This document shows positions 34,474 to 42,410 of a stretch of DNA of 64,000 nucleotides, in pieces. The notes under the pieces were generated by a model that worked only from the letters and a program-made list of their open reading frames with translations, ran no database searches and was not told the origin of the DNA. Position numbers and translations under genes: made by a program. How positions within the stretch are numbered: position 1 is the first letter of the stretch; every line of letters starts with the position of its first letter. Origin of the DNA: JANNOG01 sp050329835 (lineage in GTDB: Bacteria > Actinomycetota > Actinomycetes > Actinomycetales > JBBAYJ01); contig JBHJOJ010000002.1 of NCBI GenBank assembly GCA_050329835.1, forward strand, positions 12,785 to 76,784, in the 5' to 3' direction.

Positions 34474-35336
34474 CCCGTGTCGGAGTCGTCGGAGCAGGTG
34501 TCATGGGTGTCGGGGTGGCCCAGAACCTCGCCCAGACCGGTCACGATGTGGTCCTGACGGACGTGTCCGAGGAGATCGTGGCGGGCGCCCTCGCCACGAT
34601 CTCCCGGAACTGCCGGCTGAGCCGGCTGATCGGCGGGCCGGTGATCGACGCCGCCGCCGTGTCCGCCCGGATCACTCCTGGCGTCGGGGTCGACGCCGTG
34701 GCCGGCGCCGACGTCGTCATCGAGAACGTCACTGAGAAATGGACGATCAAGGAACCGGTCCTGCGCGAGCTGGACGCCGTCTGCGAGCCGGACACCATCA
34801 TCGTCGTCAACACCTCCGCCATTCCCGTCACCAAGGCCGCTGCTGCGACCCGACGGCCGTCCCAGGTGATCGGCGTCCACTTCATGAACCCGGTGCCGGC
34901 CAAGCCGGCGTGCGAGCTCATCCCGGGCTGGCACACCTCTGCACAGACCGTCGAACGAACCAGGGAGCTGCTGTCGGCCATGGGGAAGGTACCGATCCAA
35001 GTCAAGGATTCCAGCGGCTTCGTGTCGAATCGGGTCCTCATGCTCACCGTCAACGAGGCGGCCTACCTCGTCTACGAGGGTGTCGCGGACGCGGAATCCG
35101 TGGACGAGGTGTTCCGGAGCTGCTTCGGCCACCCGATGGGCCCTCTGGAGACCGCGGACCTCATCGGTGTCGACACGATCCTGTACAGCGTCGAGGTGCT
35201 GTACGAGGAGTACTCCGACAGCAAGTACCGACCGTGCCCCCTGCTGCGTCAGATGACCCACGCGGGCCTCCACGGCCGCAAGTCCGGCCGCGGCTTCTAC
35301 GACTACTCCCGCCCTGACCGCGCCCCCACGGCCTGA
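34470..35336 (+). CDS. 3-hydroxyacyl-CoA dehydrogenase-like protein of the hydroxymalonyl/methoxymalonyl-ACP pathway (FkbK type)
   Basis: 288 residues; ATG at 34470 after GGAGGG. The N-terminus is a Rossmann fold with GVVGAGVMG; the C-terminal half contains the family's NRVLM and HPMGP segments. Overall it fits the 3-hydroxybutyryl-CoA dehydrogenase family, and with its neighbours it fits the FkbK-like enzyme that oxidises a glyceryl-type ACP intermediate. In known cassettes this enzyme, the discrete ACP, the acyl-CoA dehydrogenase and the FkbH protein convert a glycolytic three-carbon unit into hydroxymalonyl-ACP, which may then be O-methylated. All four are adjacent and in one direction here. 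Confidence 0.88.
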   Translation: MTRVGVVGAGVMGVGVAQNLAQTGHDVVLTDVSEEIVAGALATISRNCRLSRLIGGPVIDAAAVSARITPGVGVDAVAGADVVIENVTEKWTIKEPVLRELDAVCEPDTIIVVNTSAIPVTKAAAATRRPSQVIGVHFMNPVPAKPACELIPGWHTSAQTVERTRELLSAMGKVPIQVKDSSGFVSNRVLMLTVNEAAYLVYEGVADAESVDEVFRSCFGHPMGPLETADLIGVDTILYSVEVLYEEYSDSKYRPCPLLRQMTHAGLHGRKSGRGFYDYSRPDRAPTA

Positions 35337-35364
35337 GCTGGCCCGACGACAGCAGGAGACGACC

Positions 35365-35646
35365 ATGTCCGACACCGCCACCCACACCACCGAGATCATG
35401 GTGCTGGAATTCATCCGTGATCGGTACCCCCGAGCCGAGGTCGGACCCGACGTCGACATCTTCGGCCTCGGCTACGTCAACTCCCTGTTCGCCATGGAAC
35501 TCGTCATGTTCCTCGAGAAGACGTTCGCCGTGCGGATACCCAACGACGAGTTGCGCATCGACAACTTCCGGACCGCGAGCTCGATGGCCGCCCTCGTCGA
35601 CCGCGTCCGCGGTGTCTCCGGTGTCAGCGGCACGCGGGGCGGGTGA
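35365..35646 (+). CDS. Discrete acyl carrier protein of the extender-unit cassette (FkbJ type)
   Basis: 93 residues; ATG at 35365 with a GGAGA ribosome site. The phosphopantetheine serine is Ser40 in GYVNSLFAMEL. The NSLFAM form, rather than the usual DSL, is what I associate with carrier proteins of methoxymalonyl/hydroxymalonyl pathways, which carry the three-carbon unit while it is oxidised. The last ~12 residues (Gly/Ser rich) are probably disordered. It lies 28 bp after the dehydrogenase and 6 bp before the acyl-CoA dehydrogenase start. Confidence 0.9.
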   Translation: MSDTATHTTEIMVLEFIRDRYPRAEVGPDVDIFGLGYVNSLFAMELVMFLEKTFAVRIPNDELRIDNFRTASSMAALVDRVRGVSGVSGTRGG

Positions 35647-35652
35647 GTCGGC

Positions 35653-36801
35653 GTGGTGATGACCCTGCCCGCGCCGGGGTCGGCGGCCGTGGTGGTGGAC
35701 CGGGCTTCCGCCCGTCGATTCGTTGACGAGCACGTGATACCCCGGGCCGGCGAATGGGAGCGGGAGCAGCACATTCCTGATCCGGTGCTGGACGCGGTAG
35801 CGGCGGCGGGACTCTGGGCACCATTCCTCCCCGAGCGCTTCGGGGGTCGGAACCAGAACATGGTGACGTTCGGGGAGGTGCACGAGGAGGTCGGACGCGG
35901 GTGCTCCTCCCTGCGGAGCCTGCTGACCGTCCATTCGATGGTGTCCTGGGCGGTCTGGCGCTTCGGCACCGAGGGGCAGCGCGCCGACTGGGTCCCGGCC
36001 CTGGCGAGCGGTGCCGCGCTCGGCGCCTTCTGCCTCACCGAACCGGGAGCCGGCAGCGACGCGGCGGGGATCAGCAGCACCGTGGTGCCGGACGGCGACG
36101 GGTGGCGGCTCGACGGCCACAAGAAGTGGATCACTAATGGTCAGCGGGCGGACGTCCTGCTCGTCTTCGCCCGGCTCGATTCGGCAGTCGTGGCACTCCT
36201 CGTCCCCCGGGACGCCGACGGGGTCCACGTCATTCCGATGACGGACGTGCTCGGTACCCGGGCGGCCATGCTGGCGGGAATCCGGTTCCAGGGGGTCCGA
36301 CTGCCGGCCGAAGCGCTCCTGGGGCCCCGGGGGTTCACTTCCGGCATGGTTCTCACTGGAGTTCTCGATATCGGCCGGTACAGCGTCGCGTGCGGCTCGG
36401 TCGGCATTGTCCAGGGCTGCCTGGAGGCGTCGGCTGATTACAGCGACCAGCGGGTCGTCGCCGGGTCGCGACTGTCCGAGCGACAACTGATCCGGGCTCA
36501 CCTCTCCGACATGGTCACCGACGCCAGGGCCGGCAGGCTGCTCTGCGCGGAAGCTGGGCGCCTCAAGGACGCCGCGGACCCGCGGACGGTCATGGCGACC
36601 TGGATCGCCAAGTACTTCGCGTCCACGGCCGCGGCCCGCCATGCCAGCAGCGCCGTTCAGGTTCACGGGGCCAACGGATTCGGACCTGAATACCCGGTTG
36701 CTCGAATGTACCGCGACGCGAAAGTGATGGAGATCATCGAAGGCAGCAACGAGATTCAGCGGGAAACGATCGCTGACGAAGCGTACCGGGAGGTGCGATG
36801 A
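35653..36801 (+). CDS. Acyl-CoA dehydrogenase of the extender-unit cassette (FkbI type)
   Basis: 382 residues from the GTG at 35653; a second GTG (35656) and an ATG (35659) are equally possible and no ribosome site decides. Seen: RFGGR, the flavin-contact segment LTEPGAGSDAAG, KKWITNG, and EGSNEIQR near residue 363, where the catalytic Glu region of the family lies. In the known FkbI-type pathway it oxidises the hydroxyl-bearing carrier-bound unit alongside the FkbK-type enzyme. The stop overlaps the FkbH-type gene start (ATGA), so the proteins are made together. Confidence 0.9.
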   Translation: MVMTLPAPGSAAVVVDRASARRFVDEHVIPRAGEWEREQHIPDPVLDAVAAAGLWAPFLPERFGGRNQNMVTFGEVHEEVGRGCSSLRSLLTVHSMVSWAVWRFGTEGQRADWVPALASGAALGAFCLTEPGAGSDAAGISSTVVPDGDGWRLDGHKKWITNGQRADVLLVFARLDSAVVALLVPRDADGVHVIPMTDVLGTRAAMLAGIRFQGVRLPAEALLGPRGFTSGMVLTGVLDIGRYSVACGSVGIVQGCLEASADYSDQRVVAGSRLSERQLIRAHLSDMVTDARAGRLLCAEAGRLKDAADPRTVMATWIAKYFASTAAARHASSAVQVHGANGFGPEYPVARMYRDAKVMEIIEGSNEIQRETIADEAYREVR

Positions 36802-37877
36802 CGAGCGTGACGGCCACCGAAACGGACCCGGGCGAGCGGCGGGGGACCATCAAGTGTGTCGTGTGGGACCTCGACGACACCGTGTGGGACGGCGTCCTGC
36901 TCGAGTCCCCCGACGTCATCCTTCGGCCCTCGGTCGTCAACCACCTCCGGGAGTTGGACAGCGTGGGCGTGCTGCACTCGATCGCGAGTCGGAACGACCA
37001 CGACACCGCCATGGCGAAGCTCGAGGAGCTCGGGGTCGCCGAATACTTCCTCTGCCCGCAGATCAACTGGAACTCGAAGTCCAGCTCGATGAGCGCGATA
37101 GCAGAACAGCTGAACCTCGGACTGGACGCCTTCGCGTTCGTTGACGACCAGCCGTTCGAGCGGGCGGAGGTCGGGCACGCCCTGCCGGCGGTGACGCTCG
37201 TGGACGCGGACGACATCGACTCAGTGCTGCGCGGACCGGCCTTTCGCCCGCGATTCGTCACCGACGAGTCCGCCCGGCGCCGGGCGATCTACCGCGGTCA
37301 GTTGGATCGCAACCGACTCGAGCGGGAGTTCGTCGGCAGCTCGGAAGAGTTCCTGGCGGGTCTCGCCATGCGGTTCCGGATCGAGGCCGCCCGGCAGGAG
37401 GACCTCCAGCGGGCCGAGGAACTGACCGTCCGTACCAACCAGCTCAATGCCACCGGGCAGACGTACTCGTACCGCGAGCTGGACGAGCTGCGCCGGTCCG
37501 CCGATCACCTGCTCCTCGTCGCCTCGCTCGAGGACAGATTCGGGGACTACGGCAAGATCGGCCTCGCGCTCGTGGACCGGAACGACCCGAACACGTGGGT
37601 GCTCAAGCTCATGCTGATGTCCTGCCGCGTCATGTCCCGTGGCGTCGGAACGATCCTGCTGCACCACGTCATGCGTCTGGCACGCGACGCCGGCGCCGGC
37701 CTGAGAGCGGACTTCGTCGAGACCGGACGCAACCGGATGATGCAGATCACGTACGCCTTCGCCGGATTCACGGAGCACTCACGTGACGGCGATCGCGTCG
37801 TGTTCCTCGCCGGTGCCGACGCCGTGCCGGAACCGCCACCCTACGTCCGGGTCGAGACACCCCAGGAGATCTCGTGA
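36798..37877 (+). CDS. FkbH-type HAD-superfamily protein (glyceryl-ACP formation)
   Basis: 359 residues, the usual length. A HAD motif DLDDTVWDG gives Asp24 and Asp26 of the DxDxT signature. The conserved middle (SRNDHD, NWNSKS, FVDDQPFER) and the GNAT-like C-terminal half (LMLMSCRVMSRGVG) are typical of the FkbH family. The family takes 1,3-bisphosphoglycerate, removes phosphate and places the glyceryl unit on a discrete ACP, here surely the protein at 35365. Tetronate pathways also use FkbH, but the flanking dehydrogenases favour hydroxymalonyl/methoxymalonyl-ACP. Both ends overlap neighbours (ATGA, GTGA). Confidence 0.93.
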   Translation: MTSVTATETDPGERRGTIKCVVWDLDDTVWDGVLLESPDVILRPSVVNHLRELDSVGVLHSIASRNDHDTAMAKLEELGVAEYFLCPQINWNSKSSSMSAIAEQLNLGLDAFAFVDDQPFERAEVGHALPAVTLVDADDIDSVLRGPAFRPRFVTDESARRRAIYRGQLDRNRLEREFVGSSEEFLAGLAMRFRIEAARQEDLQRAEELTVRTNQLNATGQTYSYRELDELRRSADHLLLVASLEDRFGDYGKIGLALVDRNDPNTWVLKLMLMSCRVMSRGVGTILLHHVMRLARDAGAGLRADFVETGRNRMMQITYAFAGFTEHSRDGDRVVFLAGADAVPEPPPYVRVETPQEIS

Positions 37878-38632
37878 CGCTCGTCGACGCCAACCGCGCC
37901 TGGTTCCCCATGCGGGGCGACACGGGAGACGAGCCCGCCGTCCTGTTCTGCCTCCCTCACGCGGGAGGGGCGGCATCGGTCTTCCGGTCCTGGGCCGGAC
38001 GACTCCCGGGATTGGACGTCGCCCCGGTCCAGCTGCCGGGCCGCGAGACCCGGATCCGCGAGGCGCCGTACACCGTGATGGAGCACCTGGCAGCCGACCT
38101 GGCGGCGGTCATCCGATCCGCGGCCGCGGGGCGGGGGTTCGCGCTCTACGGGCACAGCCTGGGGGCGCTGGCGGCCTTCGAGGTGACTCGCGAGCTACGT
38201 CGACTCGGCGCGCCGCAGCCGACGCACCTGATCGTGTCGGGCAGCCCGTCCCCCGCGGCCTCACGGCCACCTCGCGTGATCATCTCGGAGTTGTCGACTC
38301 CAGAACTCGTCAACGTGCTGCGCGAGATGGGTGGCACGCCCGAGTGGCTGTTGGCCGAACCGGAGTTCCAGGCCATGTTCCTGCCGGCGGTGCGGGCCGA
38401 CTTCGGCCTGCGCGAGCGGTACGAGTACCGGCAGGAGGACCCGCTGGACGTGCCGATCACCGTGATTGCCAGCGACGATGACCCCCGCGCCCGGCACCCG
38501 CTGCAGACCCTGTGGGCCACCGAGACCACGGCCGGGTTCCAGTTGCACACCCTGCGGGGCGGGCACTTCGCTGTCTTCGAGCAACCCGGGGTGACCCTGC
38601 CGCACCTGGCACACGCCGCGAGACGGCGATGA
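37874..38632 (+). CDS. Type II thioesterase
   Basis: 252 residues of the alpha/beta-hydrolase fold; GTG start in a GTGA overlap with the FkbH-type gene. The nucleophile elbow is GHSLGA with Ser95. The N-terminal CLPHAGGAAS segment (oxyanion side) and a C-terminal GGHFAVFE segment (catalytic His) are typical of type II thioesterases. These remove stalled or wrong acyl groups from PKS carrier domains. It is not the chain-releasing enzyme of a module end, although in the absence of any integrated TE in the window a release role cannot be excluded. Confidence 0.93.
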   Translation: MTLVDANRAWFPMRGDTGDEPAVLFCLPHAGGAASVFRSWAGRLPGLDVAPVQLPGRETRIREAPYTVMEHLAADLAAVIRSAAAGRGFALYGHSLGALAAFEVTRELRRLGAPQPTHLIVSGSPSPAASRPPRVIISELSTPELVNVLREMGGTPEWLLAEPEFQAMFLPAVRADFGLRERYEYRQEDPLDVPITVIASDDDPRARHPLQTLWATETTAGFQLHTLRGGHFAVFEQPGVTLPHLAHAARRR

Positions 38633-38694
38633 CGTCGACTCCTGCCACGCTGCCCGGTGTGGCAGGCTCGAACCGGACGAGTCGTCCGTCGTGA
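38629..38694 (+). CDS. 21-residue small ORF between thioesterase and transporter
   Basis: ATG at 38629 overlaps the thioesterase stop (ATGA). Its TGA at 38692-38694 overlaps a possible GTG start (38691) of the transporter as GTGA. The peptide (MTSTPATLPGV start) has no known relatives. It mirrors the arrangement at 34399-34473 and may serve translational coupling; a hairpin lies inside it. Expression is not shown by the sequence. Confidence 0.3.
   Translation: MTSTPATLPGVAGSNRTSRPS
38641..38666 (+). terminator. Hairpin between thioesterase and MMPL genes
   Basis: Perfect 8-bp inverted repeat CCTGCCAC (38641-38648) and GTGGCAGG (38659-38666) with a 10-nt loop. There is no T-run after it, so it could be a weak terminator, an attenuator or an RNA-processing site setting transporter expression apart from the biosynthetic genes. 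Confidence 0.4.
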
Positions 38695-38711
38695 CTGCGG
38701 GGAGGAGCGCC

Positions 38712-40910
38712 GTGCTCGCATCCTGGGGATCCATCGTCCACCGCGCCCGCTGGTCGGTCGTCGCCGCCGCCGTCGCCTTCGTGACCGTGGCCGGGGTCTG
38801 GGGGACATCGGTCTTCGGTGAGCTGTCCGGAACCACCAGTCTCGAGGACCCGAACAGCGAGGCGGAACGCGCATCCGTCCTCATCGACGAGACCTTCGGC
38901 CGCCAGACCCAGGATGTCGTCGGCCTATACACCAGCGACGACCTGACGGTCGACGACCCGGAGTTCCGCAGCGCGGTGGAGGACGTGGCCGCCAGGGTGG
39001 CGGACATCCGGGGCGCGGAGCAGGTCCTCACCTACTACGACACCGACAGTCCGGCTCTGGTGTCGCGCGACCGCCGGTCGACCGCCATTGCGGTCGTGGA
39101 GGGTGGCGAGAGCTACGAGGGGCGCACGACCGGTATCGCCGAGGCGCTGCGAGATGTGGGGACCGACCGCGTCGACGTCCTCGTCGGCGGGCAGCAGATC
39201 GTCGACGACGAGATCGGCGACCAGGTCGTCCGCGACATCGCTCGCGCCGAGAGCATCGCTGCGCCGATCCTGCTCATCGCCCTCCTGATCGTGTTCGGGT
39301 CACTCACCTCGGCGCTCATGCCGCTGGTGATCGGGGGCGTGTCGGTCCTGGGCGCCTTCCTGGTCGTCCGGGTCATCACCATGGTCACCGAGGTGTCCGT
39401 CTTCTCGATCAACATCATCACGATCCTCGGTCTCGGGCTGGCGATCGACTACGGGCTCTTCGTGGTCAACCGGTTCCGCGAGGAGCTGGCCGCGCAGGAG
39501 TCGAAGGGTCTGCCGGAGGACGTCGGCGCGGCGCTCAGCAGGACGCTGGCCACGGCCGGACGGACCGTGCTGATCTCGGGGCTGCTCATCGCCCTCGCCC
39601 TGAGCAGTCTGACGATCTTCCCACAGGTGTTCCTGCGGTCGATGGGGTTCGGTGGGATGGCAACCGTCGCGGTCGCCATGGTGACCAGTCTGACGCTGTT
39701 GCCAGCCCTGTTGGCGATCCTGGGTCGACGCATCGACGCGGGCCGGATGCCCTGGGTCAGAGGTTCCCGAGGCGCTCCGGAGGGCGAGGGCTGGTGGGCA
39801 CGCGCCACCCGGCGCGTGCTGCGTCGCCCCGCCGTGAGTCTGGTCCTCGTCGTCGGGTTCCTGGCCTTCCTGGCGGCGCCGTTCTCGCAGGTCCACTTCG
39901 GAGGCGTCGACGCCCGGATGCTTCCGGCCGACAGCGAGAGCAGACTGGTCGCGGAGCGGTTGGCACAGGACTTCCCCGGCGGGGATACGTACCCGATCCG
40001 GGTCCTGGTCGAGGGGTCGACGACGGACGATGCCGACGCGTTCATTGAGCGGGTCGAGAGCGTCTCCGGGGTGCAGACCGTCGAGGTGGCCGGCCGGACG
40101 CCCGATGCCGTCCTGCTGACCGTCACGTACGCCGGCGAGCCGAGCTCCCCACAGGCCCGGGACGTCGCCACCGCCCTCCGCGCGCTGCCGGCACCACCGG
40201 ACGGCGAGGTGTCGGTGGGCGGGACCCCGGCCAACGTCCAGGACCAGCTGGACTCGCTCCGAGCACGACTGCCCCTCATGGCCGCGCTGGTGGCGGGGGT
40301 GACCTTCCTGCTGCTGGCAATCGGGTTCGGCTCCGTGCTCGTCCCGCTCAAGGCAATCGTCATGAACGTCATCTCCATCGGAGCGGCGTTCGGCGTTACG
40401 ACCTGGATCTTCCAGGAGGGACACCTGTCCGGGCTGCTGGGGTTCACGCCTGTCGGCTACATCGAGGCGAGTCAGCCGGTCTTGATGATTGCCATCCTCT
40501 TCGGGCTCTCGATGGACTATGAGGTCTTCCTGCTTTCCCGGATCCGCGAGCGGTGGGACGAGGGGGCAGACATGACCGAGTCCGTCGTCAGCGGGGTCGA
40601 GCACACCGGGAAGATGATCACCGCGGCGGCGGTCCTCCTGTGCATCGTCATCGGGTTCTTCGCCACCTCGGGACTGACCTTCATCAAGATGATCGGCGTC
40701 GGGATGGTGATCGCCATCCTCCTTGATGCGACACTCATCCGCCTCGTGCTCGTCCCGGCGACGATGAAGCTGGTCGGTCGTTACAACTGGTGGGCGCCGC
40801 CCTTCCTGAGCCGCTTGTACGCGCGCTACGGCCTACACGATGACGACGCGACGCCTGGCCGGACGAAGCCGGCCGCACCGGCCGTGCCACGACCCGCAGA
40901 CACCCCATGA
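38712..40910 (+). CDS. MMPL/RND-family membrane transporter
   Basis: 732 residues from GTG 38712, chosen because GGAGG at 38701-38705 sits at the right distance; GTG 38691, in a GTGA overlap, would add 7 residues. Two repeats are visible, each with one helix, a large extracytoplasmic loop and a block of about five helices. The conserved charged membrane segments are present (GLAIDYGLF in the first block, LFGLSMDYEVFLLSR in the second). MMPL proteins use the proton gradient to move lipids or hydrophobic metabolites out of actinobacteria. Its position at the end of the PKS operon suggests export of the product. The phosphotransferase gene overlaps its stop (ATGA). Confidence 0.92.
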   Translation: MLASWGSIVHRARWSVVAAAVAFVTVAGVWGTSVFGELSGTTSLEDPNSEAERASVLIDETFGRQTQDVVGLYTSDDLTVDDPEFRSAVEDVAARVADIRGAEQVLTYYDTDSPALVSRDRRSTAIAVVEGGESYEGRTTGIAEALRDVGTDRVDVLVGGQQIVDDEIGDQVVRDIARAESIAAPILLIALLIVFGSLTSALMPLVIGGVSVLGAFLVVRVITMVTEVSVFSINIITILGLGLAIDYGLFVVNRFREELAAQESKGLPEDVGAALSRTLATAGRTVLISGLLIALALSSLTIFPQVFLRSMGFGGMATVAVAMVTSLTLLPALLAILGRRIDAGRMPWVRGSRGAPEGEGWWARATRRVLRRPAVSLVLVVGFLAFLAAPFSQVHFGGVDARMLPADSESRLVAERLAQDFPGGDTYPIRVLVEGSTTDDADAFIERVESVSGVQTVEVAGRTPDAVLLTVTYAGEPSSPQARDVATALRALPAPPDGEVSVGGTPANVQDQLDSLRARLPLMAALVAGVTFLLLAIGFGSVLVPLKAIVMNVISIGAAFGVTTWIFQEGHLSGLLGFTPVGYIEASQPVLMIAILFGLSMDYEVFLLSRIRERWDEGADMTESVVSGVEHTGKMITAAAVLLCIVIGFFATSGLTFIKMIGVGMVIAILLDATLIRLVLVPATMKLVGRYNWWAPPFLSRLYARYGLHDDDATPGRTKPAAPAVPRPADTP

Positions 40911-41608
40911 CATCGGCGGGGGGTGGGAGAGGTCCCGGTCTCGAACTGCTCGCCACCGGTCGCAGCGCCAACGTGTACCGCGTCGACGAGTCAACCGTGC
41001 TGCGCCGATACCGGGACGGCACCGACGTCACGGCCGAGGCCGATCTCATGCGGCACCTCGGTGGCGCCGGGTTTCCGGTGCCCGCCGTGTTCGGTGCCCG
41101 GGGCACCGAGCTGCTGATGGAACGGCTGACGGGGCCGACCCTGCTCGAACGACTGGTTGCCGGGCGAATGGACGGTCGCCACGCCGTGGACCTTCTCGTC
41201 GACCTGCACCACCGGCTGCACAGCGTCCCTCTCCCCGCGGGGCTGCCGGGCGCAGACCCTGGCGACGCGATCCTTCACCTCGATCTCCACCCGGCCAACA
41301 TCATCATGAGCGAGCGCGGACCGGTCGTCATCGACTGGCGGGACGCTGCACCGGGACCTGCCGACCTGGACCAGGCCATGTCGGCACTCGTCATGGCGTC
41401 GGTCGCGCTCGATCCGGCGAATCCGTGGGCGGCGCTCGCCCAGGCATTCCTCCAGGGGTTCTGCGCCCGCATCGGCGAGGTCCCACCAGCCCTGCTCGAC
41501 GCTGCGGCGGCCCGTCGGCTCCAGGACCCCGGCATCTCGCCTGACGACGCCGCTGAGATCCTCCCGGCTCTCGACCTGGTCCGCGAGCTCTGGCCCGCCG
41601 TCCCGTGA
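40907..41608 (+). CDS. Aminoglycoside-phosphotransferase (APH)-family kinase
   Basis: 233 residues in an ATGA overlap with the transporter. Seen: an N-terminal ATP-binding lobe starting near GRSANVYRV, the catalytic loop HLDLHPANI with Asp126, and the metal-binding VIDWRDA about 15 residues later. It is shorter than classic antibiotic APHs (about 260-300). The family phosphorylates small molecules such as aminoglycosides, macrolides, choline or sugars. Last in the operon beside an exporter, it could phosphorylate the product or a precursor for self-protection, or be a housekeeping kinase. The substrate is unknown. Confidence 0.85.
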   Translation: MTSAGGGRGPGLELLATGRSANVYRVDESTVLRRYRDGTDVTAEADLMRHLGGAGFPVPAVFGARGTELLMERLTGPTLLERLVAGRMDGRHAVDLLVDLHHRLHSVPLPAGLPGADPGDAILHLDLHPANIIMSERGPVVIDWRDAAPGPADLDQAMSALVMASVALDPANPWAALAQAFLQGFCARIGEVPPALLDAAAARRLQDPGISPDDAAEILPALDLVRELWPAVP

Positions 41609-42025
41609 CGGCAGCATGAATCACCGGCTCAGTTGAAAGGGATGCGGGGGGCTCAGGCCGCCCCGCCACGACGGGCAAGCTCACCGCGTCAGCGGTCACG
41701 GTGGCCGGGGTACCCTGCGACCCCGGTGTACCGGTTCCGACCAGCAAGGACGTTCGCCCGTCGACGCGCCCTCGTGGTGGTGCGAGTGCGGGGGGGCGCG
41801 GCGCCGCGCCACCCCGGCCGGCCCGGTCACGGCGTGGACGTGGGAACGTCGAGAAGCTGCCCGGTAGGTGCCGCGCGGCGGCCCACGGCGGGGAGGACCC
41901 TGCCACGGGGAGCGCCACTACCTCGGCGGAGTGGTTCCCGTCGGACGAGGCGGCGGCCCAGTGGACGAGATGCGATAGCTGGACTCATGGAAACCAGCGG
42001 CGGGCGGCGCCCCCGGAAGCCTCCG
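41609..42025. other. 417-bp gap marking the right edge of the PKS cluster
   Basis: The gap lies between convergent genes. I find no convincing gene: frames crossing it on either strand are long only because of high GC. It contains a perfect 16-bp GC palindrome, listed separately. No tRNA or attachment-site repeat was seen. Confidence 0.6.
41795..41810. terminator. Perfect 16-bp GC palindrome, possible two-way terminator
   Basis: GGCGCGGCGCCGCGCC is its own reverse complement and is flanked by a G-run on the left and CACCCC on the right, which lengthen the stem imperfectly. It lies between the convergent kinase gene and the hypothetical gene at 42026. No T-run follows. Role inferred from position. 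Confidence 0.4.
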
Positions 42026-42403
42026 CTACTCCCCGAGGGACTTCCGCCGGGTCCACCTGACCCAGGGGCGTCGCAGGACGCGGGCGATCTGCTCGGACTC
42101 CCACCGCGCGTCCGCCATGTGCCCGGCTCCGACCAACATGATCGGCCTCCCCTCGTTGAGGATCAAGAATGGGTAGCTTCCGCGGAAGAGGATCCCGTCC
42201 CTCGTCGTGACGGCGCGGACGGCGCTCGCCGGAACGAGGCGCGTGGGACCTACGAAGGCGAGTGCGCGATACACCACTCCCTCCTCGGTCACCGTCACCG
42301 CGCCCCTGCGGAAACTCAAGGGCGGCTCGACACCGAGAGCCCTCGCGGACCGGCCCTCGTGCGCCCGCTCCCGGCGACGACGCGACGGCAACCACTTCCG
42401 CAC
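42026..42403 (-). CDS. Hypothetical protein, possibly PH-like
   Basis: 125 residues from a GTG start at 42403, seven bases after the methyltransferase stop, so the two probably form an operon. After a very basic N-terminus (RRRRERAHEG) the sequence alternates short beta-strand-like stretches (AVTVTEEGVVYRALAF, GILFRGSYPFLIL), followed by a C-terminal helix. That pattern resembles small bacterial PH-like domains. No catalytic motif or signal peptide is visible. The coding frame is credible because of codon pattern and spacing, but I do not recognise the family. Confidence 0.6.
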   Translation of the reverse strand: MRKWLPSRRRRERAHEGRSARALGVEPPLSFRRGAVTVTEEGVVYRALAFVGPTRLVPASAVRAVTTRDGILFRGSYPFLILNEGRPIMLVGAGHMADARWESEQIARVLRRPWVRWTRRKSLGE

Positions 42404-42410
42404 TACCGAC

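Noticed and set aside
36798..37877. FkbH-type gene as part of a tetronate pathway
   Set aside because: The tetronate set (FabH-like ring-forming enzyme, acyltransferase and dehydratase) is absent, while both extender-pathway dehydrogenases are adjacent.
37874..38632. Thioesterase as the integrated chain-terminating TE
   Set aside because: It is a separate protein with type II sequence features; no TE is fused to any module seen.
41609..42025. Integration site or tRNA at the cluster edge
   Set aside because: No tRNA-like cloverleaf or matching direct repeat at the other side could be found.
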